Shown: positions 1-5,416 of the stretch, piece after piece
Layout: each line of letters opens with the position of its first letter
How positions within the stretch are numbered: position 1 is the first letter of the stretch
Origin: Actinomycetota bacterium
GTDB lineage: Bacteria; Actinomycetota; Actinomycetes; Acidothermales; Acidothermaceae
Reading direction: 5' to 3'
Length of the DNA: 6,101 bases
Assembly (NCBI GenBank): GCA_003134755.1
Contig: PLCK01000206.1
Coordinates: 689-6,789, forward strand
Translations under genes and position numbers: made by a program
Notes under the pieces: model-generated
The model's database searches: none
Seen by the model: the letters and a program-made list of their open reading frames with translations, nothing else
What the model was told of the DNA's origin: nothing

Positions 1-240
1 CAGCGTCGACTTGCCAACGTTCGGCCTGCCGACGATGGCCACGACCGGCATCATCGACGAGGCAACGTCGCCGTCGGAGTCGGCTTCGGAGATCAGCGCA
101 TCGTTGTCGTCGGCGTCGTCGTCAGGAAGACCGACCCAGTCGGCTTCGGTCTCCCACGTCTCGCCATCGTCGGGCTCGTCGACGTCGTGCGGCTCGCCTG
201 CCGCTTCGGCTGGCTGGCCTAAGTCATCGCGATCGGTCAT
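1..240 (-). CDS. der: Ribosome-assembly GTPase Der (EngA), N-terminal part, cut by the window edge
   Basis: Der is a cytoplasmic GTPase with two tandem G domains that acts in maturation of the 50S ribosomal subunit. Only the first 80 residues are in the window. Residues 1-58 form an acidic, Asp/Glu/Ala-rich and probably disordered extension. The first G domain then begins with the strand PVVAIVG followed by the G1 P-loop GRPNVGKST (about residues 70-78), the hallmark of Der. The ATG at 240 is supported by a GGGGAG Shine-Dalgarno at 248-253, 7 nt upstream. It overlaps the cmk stop by one base (TGATG), so translation is probably coupled to cmk. The cmk-der order is common in actinobacteria. Codon 7 is TTA, a rare leucine codon in high-GC actinobacteria. 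A different P-loop GTPase such as Era is unlikely given the G1 wording and the neighbour cmk. Confidence 0.93.
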   Translation of the reverse strand, partial: MTDRDDLGQPAEAAGEPHDVDEPDDGETWETEADWVGLPDDDADDNDALISEADSDGDVASSMMPVVAIVGRPNVGKSTL

Positions 241-1043
241 CAGTGATCTCCCCGATCGGACGTCGTCGTGCCGGTAAGACTGCGAGAAACGTCGGTGGCA
301 TCGGCCCGGACGTCGGTGCGCTGGGCGACCATGTCAAGAACGAAGCGAATGACGCCGCCGACATCCATGGTCGTCGAATCGACCGTCAATGCATCTGCGG
401 CTTGACTCAGAGGTGAACTGACCCGACTCGAATCAAGCCGGTCGCGTCTGGCCAGCTCGGCCTGGACGTCGGTGAGGTCAGTGACCGCACCCAGGTCCGG
501 GGTCGTGGCAAGATCCGCGGAACGACGCGTGGCGCGCGCCGTCGCGGACGCGGTAAGGAAGATCTTTACCTGCGCGTCAGGACACACGGTGGTGCCGATA
601 TCACGACCCTCGACGACGATGCCGCCGTCGCCGATGATTCCCCGCTGGAAAGCCACCAGCCTCCGGCGAACCTCGGGAATCGCGCTCACTGCGCTGACGG
701 CCGACGTGACAGCGCTCCCCCGGATCGGCACCGTGACGTCGCGTCCGTCGACGAGGACGGTGGCGTCGTCGGGATCTGTCGAAACCGTCAGGCTGAAGCC
801 GTCGGCCAATGCGGTTACCTTCCCGGCGTCGTCGGGAGCGATACCCCGCTCGAGCACGAGCCAGGTCAGCGCGCGATAAGTGGCGCCGGTGTCGAGGTAA
901 CGCAACCGCAGCGAGCGCGCGGTTCCGCGGGCGACCGTCGACTTGCCCGAACCCGAAGGGCCGTCGATCGCGACGACCAACGTCGACGAGTCGACATCGA
1001 TTGCGCGGCCAGACCGTGCGTCAGTCGCCTCATCGGCGGGCAT
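240..1043 (-). CDS. cmk: Cytidylate kinase (CMP/dCMP kinase)
   Basis: Cmk phosphorylates CMP and dCMP with ATP to the diphosphates in the cytoplasm, feeding RNA, DNA and phospholipid precursor pools. With the ATG at 1043 the protein has 267 residues. The P-loop GPSGSGKST lies at 28-36, the nucleoside-binding segment YLDTGATYRA at 49-58, and the family signature VEGRDIGTTVCPDA at 144-157. KIFLTAS and an arginine-rich lid (RATRR) follow. The late block RDRLDSSR...SPLSQAADALTVDST matches the conserved CMP-binding end of the family. A tail of about 20 polar residues follows, making it longer than the usual 220-230. The frame is open up to a GTG at 1145, but that start and the ATGs at 1124 and 1121 have no Shine-Dalgarno, whereas GGGAG sits 9 nt before 1043. 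The gap to tyrA is then 126 nt. The stop overlaps the der start. Confidence 0.93.
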   Translation of the reverse strand: MPADEATDARSGRAIDVDSSTLVVAIDGPSGSGKSTVARGTARSLRLRYLDTGATYRALTWLVLERGIAPDDAGKVTALADGFSLTVSTDPDDATVLVDGRDVTVPIRGSAVTSAVSAVSAIPEVRRRLVAFQRGIIGDGGIVVEGRDIGTTVCPDAQVKIFLTASATARATRRSADLATTPDLGAVTDLTDVQAELARRDRLDSSRVSSPLSQAADALTVDSTTMDVGGVIRFVLDMVAQRTDVRADATDVSRSLTGTTTSDRGDH

Positions 1044-1052
1044 AGTGTGCTT

Positions 1053-1057
1053 CTCCC
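1053..1057 (-). promoter_or_regulatory. Ribosome binding site chosen for cmk
   Basis: GGGAG (in GGGAGAAG) on the minus strand lies 9 nt before the ATG at 1043. None of the three earlier in-frame starts (1145, 1124, 1121) has a comparable site, so this decides the start. A somewhat longer protein beginning at 1124 or 1121 is not excluded, because the extra codons have ordinary composition. Confidence 0.6.
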
Positions 1058-1169
1058 AGTCATCGCGTGCGAATCCCAAACGCGAGACGCGGATGCCATC
1101 GTACCGGTCGGCTGGATCCATCATGGGGAACGCCGGGGAGGGCACATGTCGACTTATCGTCTGGGCGAC

Positions 1170-2288
1170 TTAGGTGTAAACCTCCCAGCCGGCGGCGTTC
1201 ATGCAGGCGATCAACGCGGAGGCGGCCTCCTCACGAACGTCGAGCTCGACGACCCCCCGCGCGCGGCCTGGTTCGTGCTCGACTCTGACGTCTTCGACGT
1301 TGATGCCGGCGTCGCCGAGCGCTCGCAATACCGCGGCCAGCTCGCCGGGCGCGTCCCGGACCACGATCGGAACTGTCACGAAGCCGGCCGCGGGTTGTCC
1401 CCTCTTCACTGGGACCCGAGCCCGACCGGCCACGCCTTGGCGCAATGTCCCTGTCAGAGCGGCCGCGGCCGATCGATCGCCATCCGCTAGGCGTCGGAGG
1501 TCGACAAGTGTGCGCTGGACGTCGTCGGCGAACTGCCCGAGCACCGCGGCGAGGTGACCGGCATTGGCCGCCAGGATCTGGGTCCACAGGTCGGGATCGC
1601 CGGCGGCGACGCGCGTGGTGTCTTGGAGGCCGGTACCGCCGAGGCCGACTGTCGCGTCTGTGCTCCCGGTGAGCTGGGCTGCGAGTAGGGCGGCGACGAG
1701 GTGAGGAAGGTGCGAGACCGTCGCCAAGGCGGCGTCATGTACGTCGGCAGACATCTCGACGGGCACCGCTCCGCAAGCCTCGGCGAGCGAACGGACGTCC
1801 GCGACCGCGTCATCGGCCGCATTCGGCGTGCTGGTGATGACCCACGGACGCCCGACGAAGAGGTCGGCGTGCGCCGCCGCCGGACCCGACCGCTCGCGTC
1901 CGGCGACAGGGTGCCCGCCGACGTAGCGGCGCATATCCACCCCAAGCAGCTCAGCCTCGCGCTCAGGTTCAGCCTTTGCCGACGCAACATCTGTATATGT
2001 GCGGCCGAGGCCTAGACGTTGTGCGCGCTGAAGTTCCACCGCGATTGCGCTGGGCGGAATCGCCAACACGACCACGTCGAACACGTCTCCGTCCCGCGGT
2101 GGTACGCCCGCGCCGAGCTCCCTGGCCAGCGCCAGCCGGCCAGGAGCGGTGTCCTGCAGGTAGACCTCGATCGCCCGCTGCCGGAGCGCCAGTCCGATCG
2201 AGGTCCCGATCAACCCCGCGCCAATGACCAGGACCCTCTCGAGGAGGCGCTCAGAGCCGCCCTGGGCGCGCACGGGGGCCTCGCTCAT
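1170..2288 (-). CDS. tyrA: Prephenate dehydrogenase with C-terminal ACT domain
   Basis: TyrA oxidatively decarboxylates prephenate to 4-hydroxyphenylpyruvate with NAD(P)+, the committed step to tyrosine, in the cytoplasm. The 372-residue protein has a Rossmann fold with GAGLIG at 23-28. An Asp at 46, at the end of the second strand, suggests NAD+ preference by family analogy. DVASAK at 100-105 and GGHPVAGRERSG at 124-135 follow, where H126 corresponds to the conserved active-site histidine. The helical dimerisation domain carries SHLPHLVA at 192-199. Residues 304-372 form an ACT domain (VPIVVRDAPGELA, then GINVEDVRVEH), a regulatory fold that often binds amino acids, so tyrosine feedback is plausible but not shown. 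There is no fused chorismate mutase domain, consistent with the separate aroH directly upstream. The ATG overlaps the aroH stop as ATGA and has no clear Shine-Dalgarno, which points to translational coupling. Confidence 0.95.
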   Translation of the reverse strand: MSEAPVRAQGGSERLLERVLVIGAGLIGTSIGLALRQRAIEVYLQDTAPGRLALARELGAGVPPRDGDVFDVVVLAIPPSAIAVELQRAQRLGLGRTYTDVASAKAEPEREAELLGVDMRRYVGGHPVAGRERSGPAAAHADLFVGRPWVITSTPNAADDAVADVRSLAEACGAVPVEMSADVHDAALATVSHLPHLVAALLAAQLTGSTDATVGLGGTGLQDTTRVAAGDPDLWTQILAANAGHLAAVLGQFADDVQRTLVDLRRLADGDRSAAAALTGTLRQGVAGRARVPVKRGQPAAGFVTVPIVVRDAPGELAAVLRALGDAGINVEDVRVEHEPGRARGVVELDVREEAASALIACMNAAGWEVYT

Positions 2289-2647
2289 TGCCGCAGATCG
2301 TCACGAAGCGCGGCCGCTGCACCAAGGAACGCGTGCCGAATCTCGGCTCGCGGGAGCGAGGTCTCGACGTGGGCCAACAGGCGGACAGTGCGGGGTAACG
2401 AACCCGGCACCCCGATCTCGGTAGCGCACAGCAGGGGCACGTCAGCGAAGCCGAGTTCGCGCGCGCCGGCGGCCGGAAAGCACGACGTAAGGTCCGGCGT
2501 GGCTGTGAAGAAGATGCTGATCACGTCGTCGGGGCGCAGGCCGTTGCGATCGAGAACTTCCGTCAGCATTTCGCGGACACCGCGATAGACCTCGACCGGT
2601 TCATCGGCCCCCACTTGGATGGCGCCCCGTACCGCGCGCACCGCCAC
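2285..2647 (-). CDS. aroH: Chorismate mutase, AroH class (trimeric type)
   Basis: The enzyme rearranges chorismate to prephenate, the substrate of the next gene, tyrA. With the GTG at 2647 the protein has 120 residues, close to Bacillus subtilis AroH, and begins MAVRAVRGAI. Active-site positions then fall in register with the B. subtilis enzyme: R7, F57 in TATPDLTSCFP, C74 and E77 in LLCATEIG, R89 in PRTVRLLA, and R115 in AAALRDD. The position of B. subtilis Tyr108 is Phe107 here (IRHAFL), a conservative but notable change. The frame stays open to a GTG at 2683, but GAGGAG lies 5 nt before 2647, which gives a standard family N-terminus. It is probably the first gene of the aroH-tyrA-cmk-der unit, because a long non-coding gap precedes it. 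Its stop overlaps the tyrA start (ATGA). Confidence 0.94.
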   Translation of the reverse strand: MAVRAVRGAIQVGADEPVEVYRGVREMLTEVLDRNGLRPDDVISIFFTATPDLTSCFPAAGARELGFADVPLLCATEIGVPGSLPRTVRLLAHVETSLPRAEIRHAFLGAAAALRDDLRQ

Positions 2648-2652
2648 AATCG

Positions 2653-2658
2653 CTCCTC
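2653..2658 (-). promoter_or_regulatory. Ribosome binding site chosen for aroH
   Basis: GAGGAG on the minus strand lies 5 nt before the GTG at 2647. The longer alternative start at 2683 has no properly spaced site; its AAG is immediately adjacent. The protein from 2647 aligns residue-for-residue with the start of B. subtilis AroH. Confidence 0.75.
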
Positions 2659-2681
2659 GGTTTCCAGGATCTGCCCGGGTC

Positions 2682-2710
2682 ACCTTAGCGAGCTAGCGAT
2701 ACCGCGTCAT
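2682..2710 (-). promoter_or_regulatory. Candidate promoter for aroH-tyrA-cmk-der
   Basis: On the minus strand, ATGACG (2710-2705) is followed after 17 nt by TAAGGT (2687-2682). This resembles an actinobacterial housekeeping promoter (TTGACN and TANNNT). Transcription would begin near 2675 and leave an untranslated leader of about 28 nt before the aroH GTG at 2647. The -10 would overlap the alternative aroH start at 2683, which also argues against that start. The -35 match is imperfect, so this is a suggestion from pattern only. Confidence 0.35.
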
Positions 2711-2717
2711 AGCGCTA
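2686..2717. repeat. Short TAGCG repeats near the aroH promoter
   Basis: On the plus strand TAGCGA occurs at 2686-2691 and 2694-2699 and TAGCGC at 2710-2715, with start-to-start distances of 8 and 16. The inverse CGCTA is at 2713-2717 and CGCT at 2729-2732. On the aroH strand these read TCGCTA. Such spacing is typical of regulator binding half-sites, but the motif is short and could arise by chance. Confidence 0.4.
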
Positions 2718-2732
2718 CAGCGGTGTGTCGCT
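2695..2732. repeat. Dyad-symmetric element in front of aroH
   Basis: The arms AGCGATACCGC (2695-2705) and GCGGTGTGTCGCT (2720-2732) are inverted copies with a 1-versus-3 base internal bulge. The exact centre (2713.5) is the perfect 8-base palindrome TAGCGCTA (2710-2717). Without gaps, 13 of 19 position pairs are symmetric about this centre. It covers the -35 and most of the spacer of the candidate promoter. It could be an operator for a dimeric regulator or an RNA hairpin if transcription starts further upstream. No T run follows, so it is not a typical terminator. Confidence 0.55.
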
Positions 2733-2768
2733 GAGTCCCAGTAGCCACCTGTCGACAAACCGATCCAC

Positions 2769-2791
2769 CGCTTCGGCTATTTGCCTAAGCG
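2769..2791. other. Imperfect hairpin in the rluB-aroH gap
   Basis: CGCTTCGGC and GCCTAAGCG on the plus strand form a 9-pair stem with one mismatch around a TATTT loop. No U tract follows on either strand, so its role as a terminator of the rluB unit is doubtful. Confidence 0.35.
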
Positions 2792-2930
2792 CCCTCGGCG
2801 AGCGTCACCTTCGGTAGATTAGTCGATATATTCCCAAACATCGGGCGTTGACCTGCGTGTATGTCCTAGAAGCTGTCTGGTCCGATGAATCGTGGCGGTA
2901 CTCGAGATTGCTGCACCCGTCGATAACTTT

Positions 2931-2954
2931 AAATGCTAAGAGACTTACCCATTT
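2931..2954. terminator. Weak hairpin downstream of rluB, possible degenerate terminator
   Basis: AAATG-C-TAAG, loop AGA, then CTTA-CC-CATTT form a 9-pair AT-rich stem with a small internal loop. It lies 35 nt after the rluB stop. It lacks GC strength and a T run, so intrinsic termination here is only a possibility. The end of the rluB unit may instead rely on Rho. Confidence 0.2.
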
Positions 2955-2989
2955 ATCGATATGTCGGCGTGACTTCTCTCTCTATCCAA

Positions 2990-3736
2990 CTAGAGATCGA
3001 CCGCCTTGAAGAGATCGCCCACCTCGGGCCTGTTCAGCGGCCTGATGCGCCCCGGGCGCAGGTCACCTAGTCGGACCGGCCCGACCGCCGTCCTTATCAG
3101 CCGCTGAACGGGATGGTCGACCGCGGCGAGCAGTCGGCGAACGACGTGATTACGCCCTTCGTGCAACACGACCTCCACCATCACTCTTGCGCCCGAGCGG
3201 CCCACAACCCGAAACGAGTCGACCTGGACGAGGCCGTCCTCGAGCTCCACGCCGGTCCGCAACATCCTGCCGAGTTCGCGTGGAACGGTACCGACGACCT
3301 CCGCAAGGTAGGTCTTGGGAACCCCGAACGAAGGATGGGTCAGACGGTGCGCGAGTTCGCCGTCGTTTGTGAGAAGAATCAGACCCTCGCTGTCGGCATC
3401 GAGCCGGCCGACGTGGAACAGCCGCTGCTCACGGTCGCCGACGAGATCGCCGAGGCACGGCCGCCCTTGTGGGTCGGACATCGTGCTGACCATGCCGCGG
3501 GGCTTGTTGAGCGCCAGGTAGACGGTCGATAGCCGGGTGGACACCCGGATTCCGTCGACCTTGATGACAGCTTGCTCAGGATCGACTCGCATGCCCTGCT
3601 CGACGACAGATCGGCCATCGACCTCGACCCGGCCGGCGGCGATCAGTTCTTCGCAGGCTCGTCGGCTGCCAAGTCCGGCTGATGCCAGGACCTTCTGCAA
3701 GCGAGTCCCTATCTGGTCAGACGGTGTCGAACTCAT
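2990..3736 (-). CDS. rluB: 23S rRNA pseudouridine synthase, RsuA/RluB family
   Basis: Enzymes of this family convert a specific uridine to pseudouridine in rRNA; the RluB subgroup acts on 23S rRNA helix 89. The 248-residue protein has an N-terminal S4 RNA-binding domain at about 11-55 (RLQKVLASAGLGSRRACEEL). The catalytic domain begins near YLALNKPRGMVST (73-85). The signature GRLDADSEGLILLTNDG at 110-126 contains the catalytic Asp113. The C-terminal block HEGRNHVVRRLL is the typical RNA-binding closing motif. The start at 3736 has GAAGG 5 nt upstream and follows the scpB stop by one base (TGAGATG). An upstream TTG at 3775 would overlap scpB and is less likely. scpB-rluB adjacency is widespread in Gram-positive bacteria. 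RluB rather than RsuA is inferred from this context, not from specificity residues. Confidence 0.93.
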   Translation of the reverse strand: MSSTPSDQIGTRLQKVLASAGLGSRRACEELIAAGRVEVDGRSVVEQGMRVDPEQAVIKVDGIRVSTRLSTVYLALNKPRGMVSTMSDPQGRPCLGDLVGDREQRLFHVGRLDADSEGLILLTNDGELAHRLTHPSFGVPKTYLAEVVGTVPRELGRMLRTGVELEDGLVQVDSFRVVGRSGARVMVEVVLHEGRNHVVRRLLAAVDHPVQRLIRTAVGPVRLGDLRPGRIRPLNRPEVGDLFKAVDL

Positions 3737-3737
3737 C

Positions 3738-4433
3738 TCAACCTTCACGTGAGAGTTCATCCTCAAGGCTATCAATCGTCGTAAACTCAGGTAGGAAGTT
3801 GGCCAGGTTCGGCAACTCTGTCAAATTGTTCAGTCCCAGCCGCTCCAAGAAGTAACTCGAGGTCCGGTAGAGCACCGCGCCCGATTCACCATCGAAGCCA
3901 GCCTCCTCTACAAGACCCCGACTGAGGAGTGTCCTCATGACGCCGTCTACGTTCACTCCCCTAACGGCGCTCACGCGGGTCCGGCTGACCGGCTGGCGAT
4001 ACGCAACAACTGCGAGCGTTTCGAGTGCGGCCTGGGTCAGCCGTGCCTGTTGCCCGTCGAGCACGAAGCGCTCGACGAATGCGGCGAACTCCGGCCTCGA
4101 GTAGAGCCGCCATCCCCCAGCGACTTCGCGCAATTCGAACCCCCGCTGCTGATCGTCGTACTCGGCCTGCAGCCCGCGCAGGCAGCCGTCAACTTGTGGC
4201 TCCGGGGTGTCCAGGACCTGGGCGAGCAACTTCGCCCGGACCGGCTCGTCGATGACGAGCAGGATGGCCTCGACCGCGCCCCGCAAGTCGGCCGGTGCCT
4301 GCGCAGCCGGCGCCTCCAGGGCGTCGTCGGAGCTGTCTGCGCCACCGACAATCTCGGCGGCCTCGGCATCTGCGGCGTCCTCGACGCGCTCGGTGAGCCC
4401 GGATTCGCCAATGCGATCGTGCTCTGTCGTCAT
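3738..4433 (-). CDS. scpB: Segregation and condensation protein B
   Basis: ScpB forms a dimer that binds the middle of the kleisin ScpA in the SMC-ScpAB complex, which organises and separates sister chromosomes. With the ATG at 4433 it has 231 residues. Residues 1-48 are an acidic, Ala-rich and likely disordered arm. The first winged helix spans about 50-116 (LRGAVEAILLVIDEPV through GFELREVAGGWRLYSRPE). The second begins with LTQAALETLAVVAYRQPVSR at 132-151 and continues with VRGVNVDGVMRTLLSRGLVEE. Both are strong family signatures. The C-terminus ends in an acidic tail after the conserved FLERLGL segment. AAGGAG lies 4 nt before this ATG. The frame extends up to 4625, but that would overlap scpA and add 64 residues unlike the family. 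It is 67 nt after scpA and 1 nt before rluB. Confidence 0.94.
   Translation of the reverse strand: MTTEHDRIGESGLTERVEDAADAEAAEIVGGADSSDDALEAPAAQAPADLRGAVEAILLVIDEPVRAKLLAQVLDTPEPQVDGCLRGLQAEYDDQQRGFELREVAGGWRLYSRPEFAAFVERFVLDGQQARLTQAALETLAVVAYRQPVSRTRVSAVRGVNVDGVMRTLLSRGLVEEAGFDGESGAVLYRTSSYFLERLGLNNLTELPNLANFLPEFTTIDSLEDELSREG
3742..3746 (-). promoter_or_regulatory. Ribosome binding site chosen for rluB
   Basis: GAAGG on the minus strand lies 5 nt before the ATG at 3736 and inside the last codons of scpB. It favours this start over the ATG at 3760 and the TTG at 3775, and suggests coupled translation from scpB. Confidence 0.6.
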
Positions 4434-4437
4434 TCCG

Positions 4438-4443
4438 CTCCTT
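4438..4443 (-). promoter_or_regulatory. Ribosome binding site chosen for scpB
   Basis: AAGGAG on the minus strand lies 4 nt before the ATG at 4433. The spacing is slightly short but the match is strong, and it fixes the scpB start outside the scpA reading frame. Confidence 0.65.
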
Positions 4444-4500
4444 CGCCCCATTTTTGGTAGCCCGACCTTCCACCATTGCGACCCTAAGTACAGCCGATGC

Positions 4501-5391
4501 TCAGCTGCCAGGCCCACCCTCGGGGCCAGCTGCGGCAGCGTCCGACTCGTCATCAGGGTCGGCGTCGGTCGATGCACCGTTGCTCGGATCGGCATCCTGA
4601 TGGGTCCACCGGACCAGCAGGTCACCTAAGGGCGTCAGCTGCTCAAACGCCACGAATCCGTCGCGAAAGAGGTCGAGCAACGCCAGAAACCTGGCGACGA
4701 TCTCGACAGTCGCCTGACAGTCGGCCGTGAGGGATCGGAAAGTCGCGGTGCCCGACCGCCGCAGCCGCTCACTGACGATCACGGTCTGCTCGCGGACGCT
4801 CACCGTCGGCTGGTGCAGGTGGGCCACCGAGACCACAGCCGGGGGCTTGGGCGCCAATGCGCGAGCAGCCAACTCGGCGAATTGATTCGGACCCAGACCG
4901 AGCAGCACCTCAGGCAGCAGGCCAGCGAATCGAGGCTCCGGGCCGACCGCCCGCGGGTATCGCCGGCTCTCCGCCGCGAACATCCTGACCAGGATCGCCG
5001 CAACCTCTTTGTACGCGCGGTACTGGAGCAGCCGGGCGAACAGCAGGTCACGGGCCTCGAGCAGCGCCAGGTCGTCCTCGTCCTCGATTTCGGCCGCGGG
5101 CAACAACCGCGCCGCCTTGAGATCGACCAGCGTGGCTGCCACCACAAGGAACTCGCTGGCGGTGTCCAGGTCCCAGACCGGGCCCATCTGCCTGATGAAG
5201 GCGATGAACTCGTCCGTCACTGTCGACAGTGAAACGGCGGTGATGTCGAGTTCGTGTTTGGCGATGAGCCCGAGCAGAAGGTCGAACGGGCCCTCGAACA
5301 CGCCGAGATGCACCTCGAACCCGCCACGGCCCTCGGTCACCGGCTGGATCTCAAGGTCGTCGTGCGCCTCAGCCGCCGTCGGCACCTTCAT
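4501..5391 (-). CDS. scpA: Segregation and condensation protein A (kleisin)
   Basis: ScpA bridges the two heads of an SMC dimer and carries ScpB, closing the ring that loads onto and compacts the chromosome. The 296-residue protein begins its conserved N-terminal domain with FEVHLGVFEGPFDLLLGLI (25-43), followed by HELDITAVSLSTVTDEF. The helix FLVVAATLVDLKAARLLP at 81-98 is the SMC-neck-binding region in the family. A variable ScpB-binding middle follows. The C-terminal winged helix (about 205-262) ends in RFLALLDLFRDGFVAFEQL...PLGDLLVRW and would bind the SMC head. A 34-residue Asp/Ala/Gly-rich tail follows, making the protein longer than the usual 250-270. The ATG at 5391 has no clear Shine-Dalgarno but sits 25 nt after the upstream stop, so it is probably translated from the same messenger. 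Identification is secure; the start is fairly sure. Confidence 0.94.
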   Translation of the reverse strand: MKVPTAAEAHDDLEIQPVTEGRGGFEVHLGVFEGPFDLLLGLIAKHELDITAVSLSTVTDEFIAFIRQMGPVWDLDTASEFLVVAATLVDLKAARLLPAAEIEDEDDLALLEARDLLFARLLQYRAYKEVAAILVRMFAAESRRYPRAVGPEPRFAGLLPEVLLGLGPNQFAELAARALAPKPPAVVSVAHLHQPTVSVREQTVIVSERLRRSGTATFRSLTADCQATVEIVARFLALLDLFRDGFVAFEQLTPLGDLLVRWTHQDADPSNGASTDADPDDESDAAAAGPEGGPGS

Positions 5392-5416
5392 GCCCGCGCC
5401 GCAAGCAGCAGGCCCG

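Larger units (their letters stand above)
2648..2989. other. Non-coding gap between rluB and aroH
   Basis: This 342-base stretch has no convincing gene on either strand. The part from about 2811 to 2990 is roughly 47% GC by hand count, far below the flanking genes. The segment nearest aroH (2682-2732) holds a candidate promoter, a dyad-symmetric element and short repeats, listed separately. The middle and rluB-proximal parts hold two weak hairpins and three copies of TCGATA (2823, 2920, 2956, plus-strand coordinates). I searched by eye for a tRNA T-arm, a strong GC stem followed by a T run, and insertion sequence ends, and saw none. It probably separates two transcription units. Confidence 0.8.

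Noticed and set aside
99..125. Trinucleotide-like GTC/GAC repeat
   Set aside because: It encodes the Asp-rich arm of Der in frame and is ordinary low-complexity coding sequence.
472..879. Long plus-strand open frame opposite cmk
   Set aside because: Shadow of cmk: high-GC third positions keep the opposite strand open. The product is low-complexity Arg/Ser/Thr-rich sequence with no domain, while the minus strand carries clear kinase motifs.
2019..2588. Plus-strand frame of 189 codons spanning the tyrA/aroH junction
   Set aside because: It lies antisense to two well-supported enzymes, shows no recognisable motif and has an Arg-rich composition typical of antisense frames.
2848..2876. TTGACC on the plus strand as a divergent promoter
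   Set aside because: No TANNNT hexamer lies at suitable spacing and no plus-strand gene follows.
2849..2930. Possible tRNA in the rluB-aroH gap
   Set aside because: No GGTTCRANNCC T-arm, no acceptor stem pairing and no cloverleaf could be drawn on either strand.
3113..3532. Plus-strand frame opposite rluB
   Set aside because: Antisense to the catalytic domain of rluB, with no domain or ribosome binding site seen.
4434..4625. 64-codon N-terminal extension of scpB
   Set aside because: It overlaps the end of scpA in another frame, is unlike ScpB proteins, and a strong AAGGAG precedes the internal ATG at 4433.
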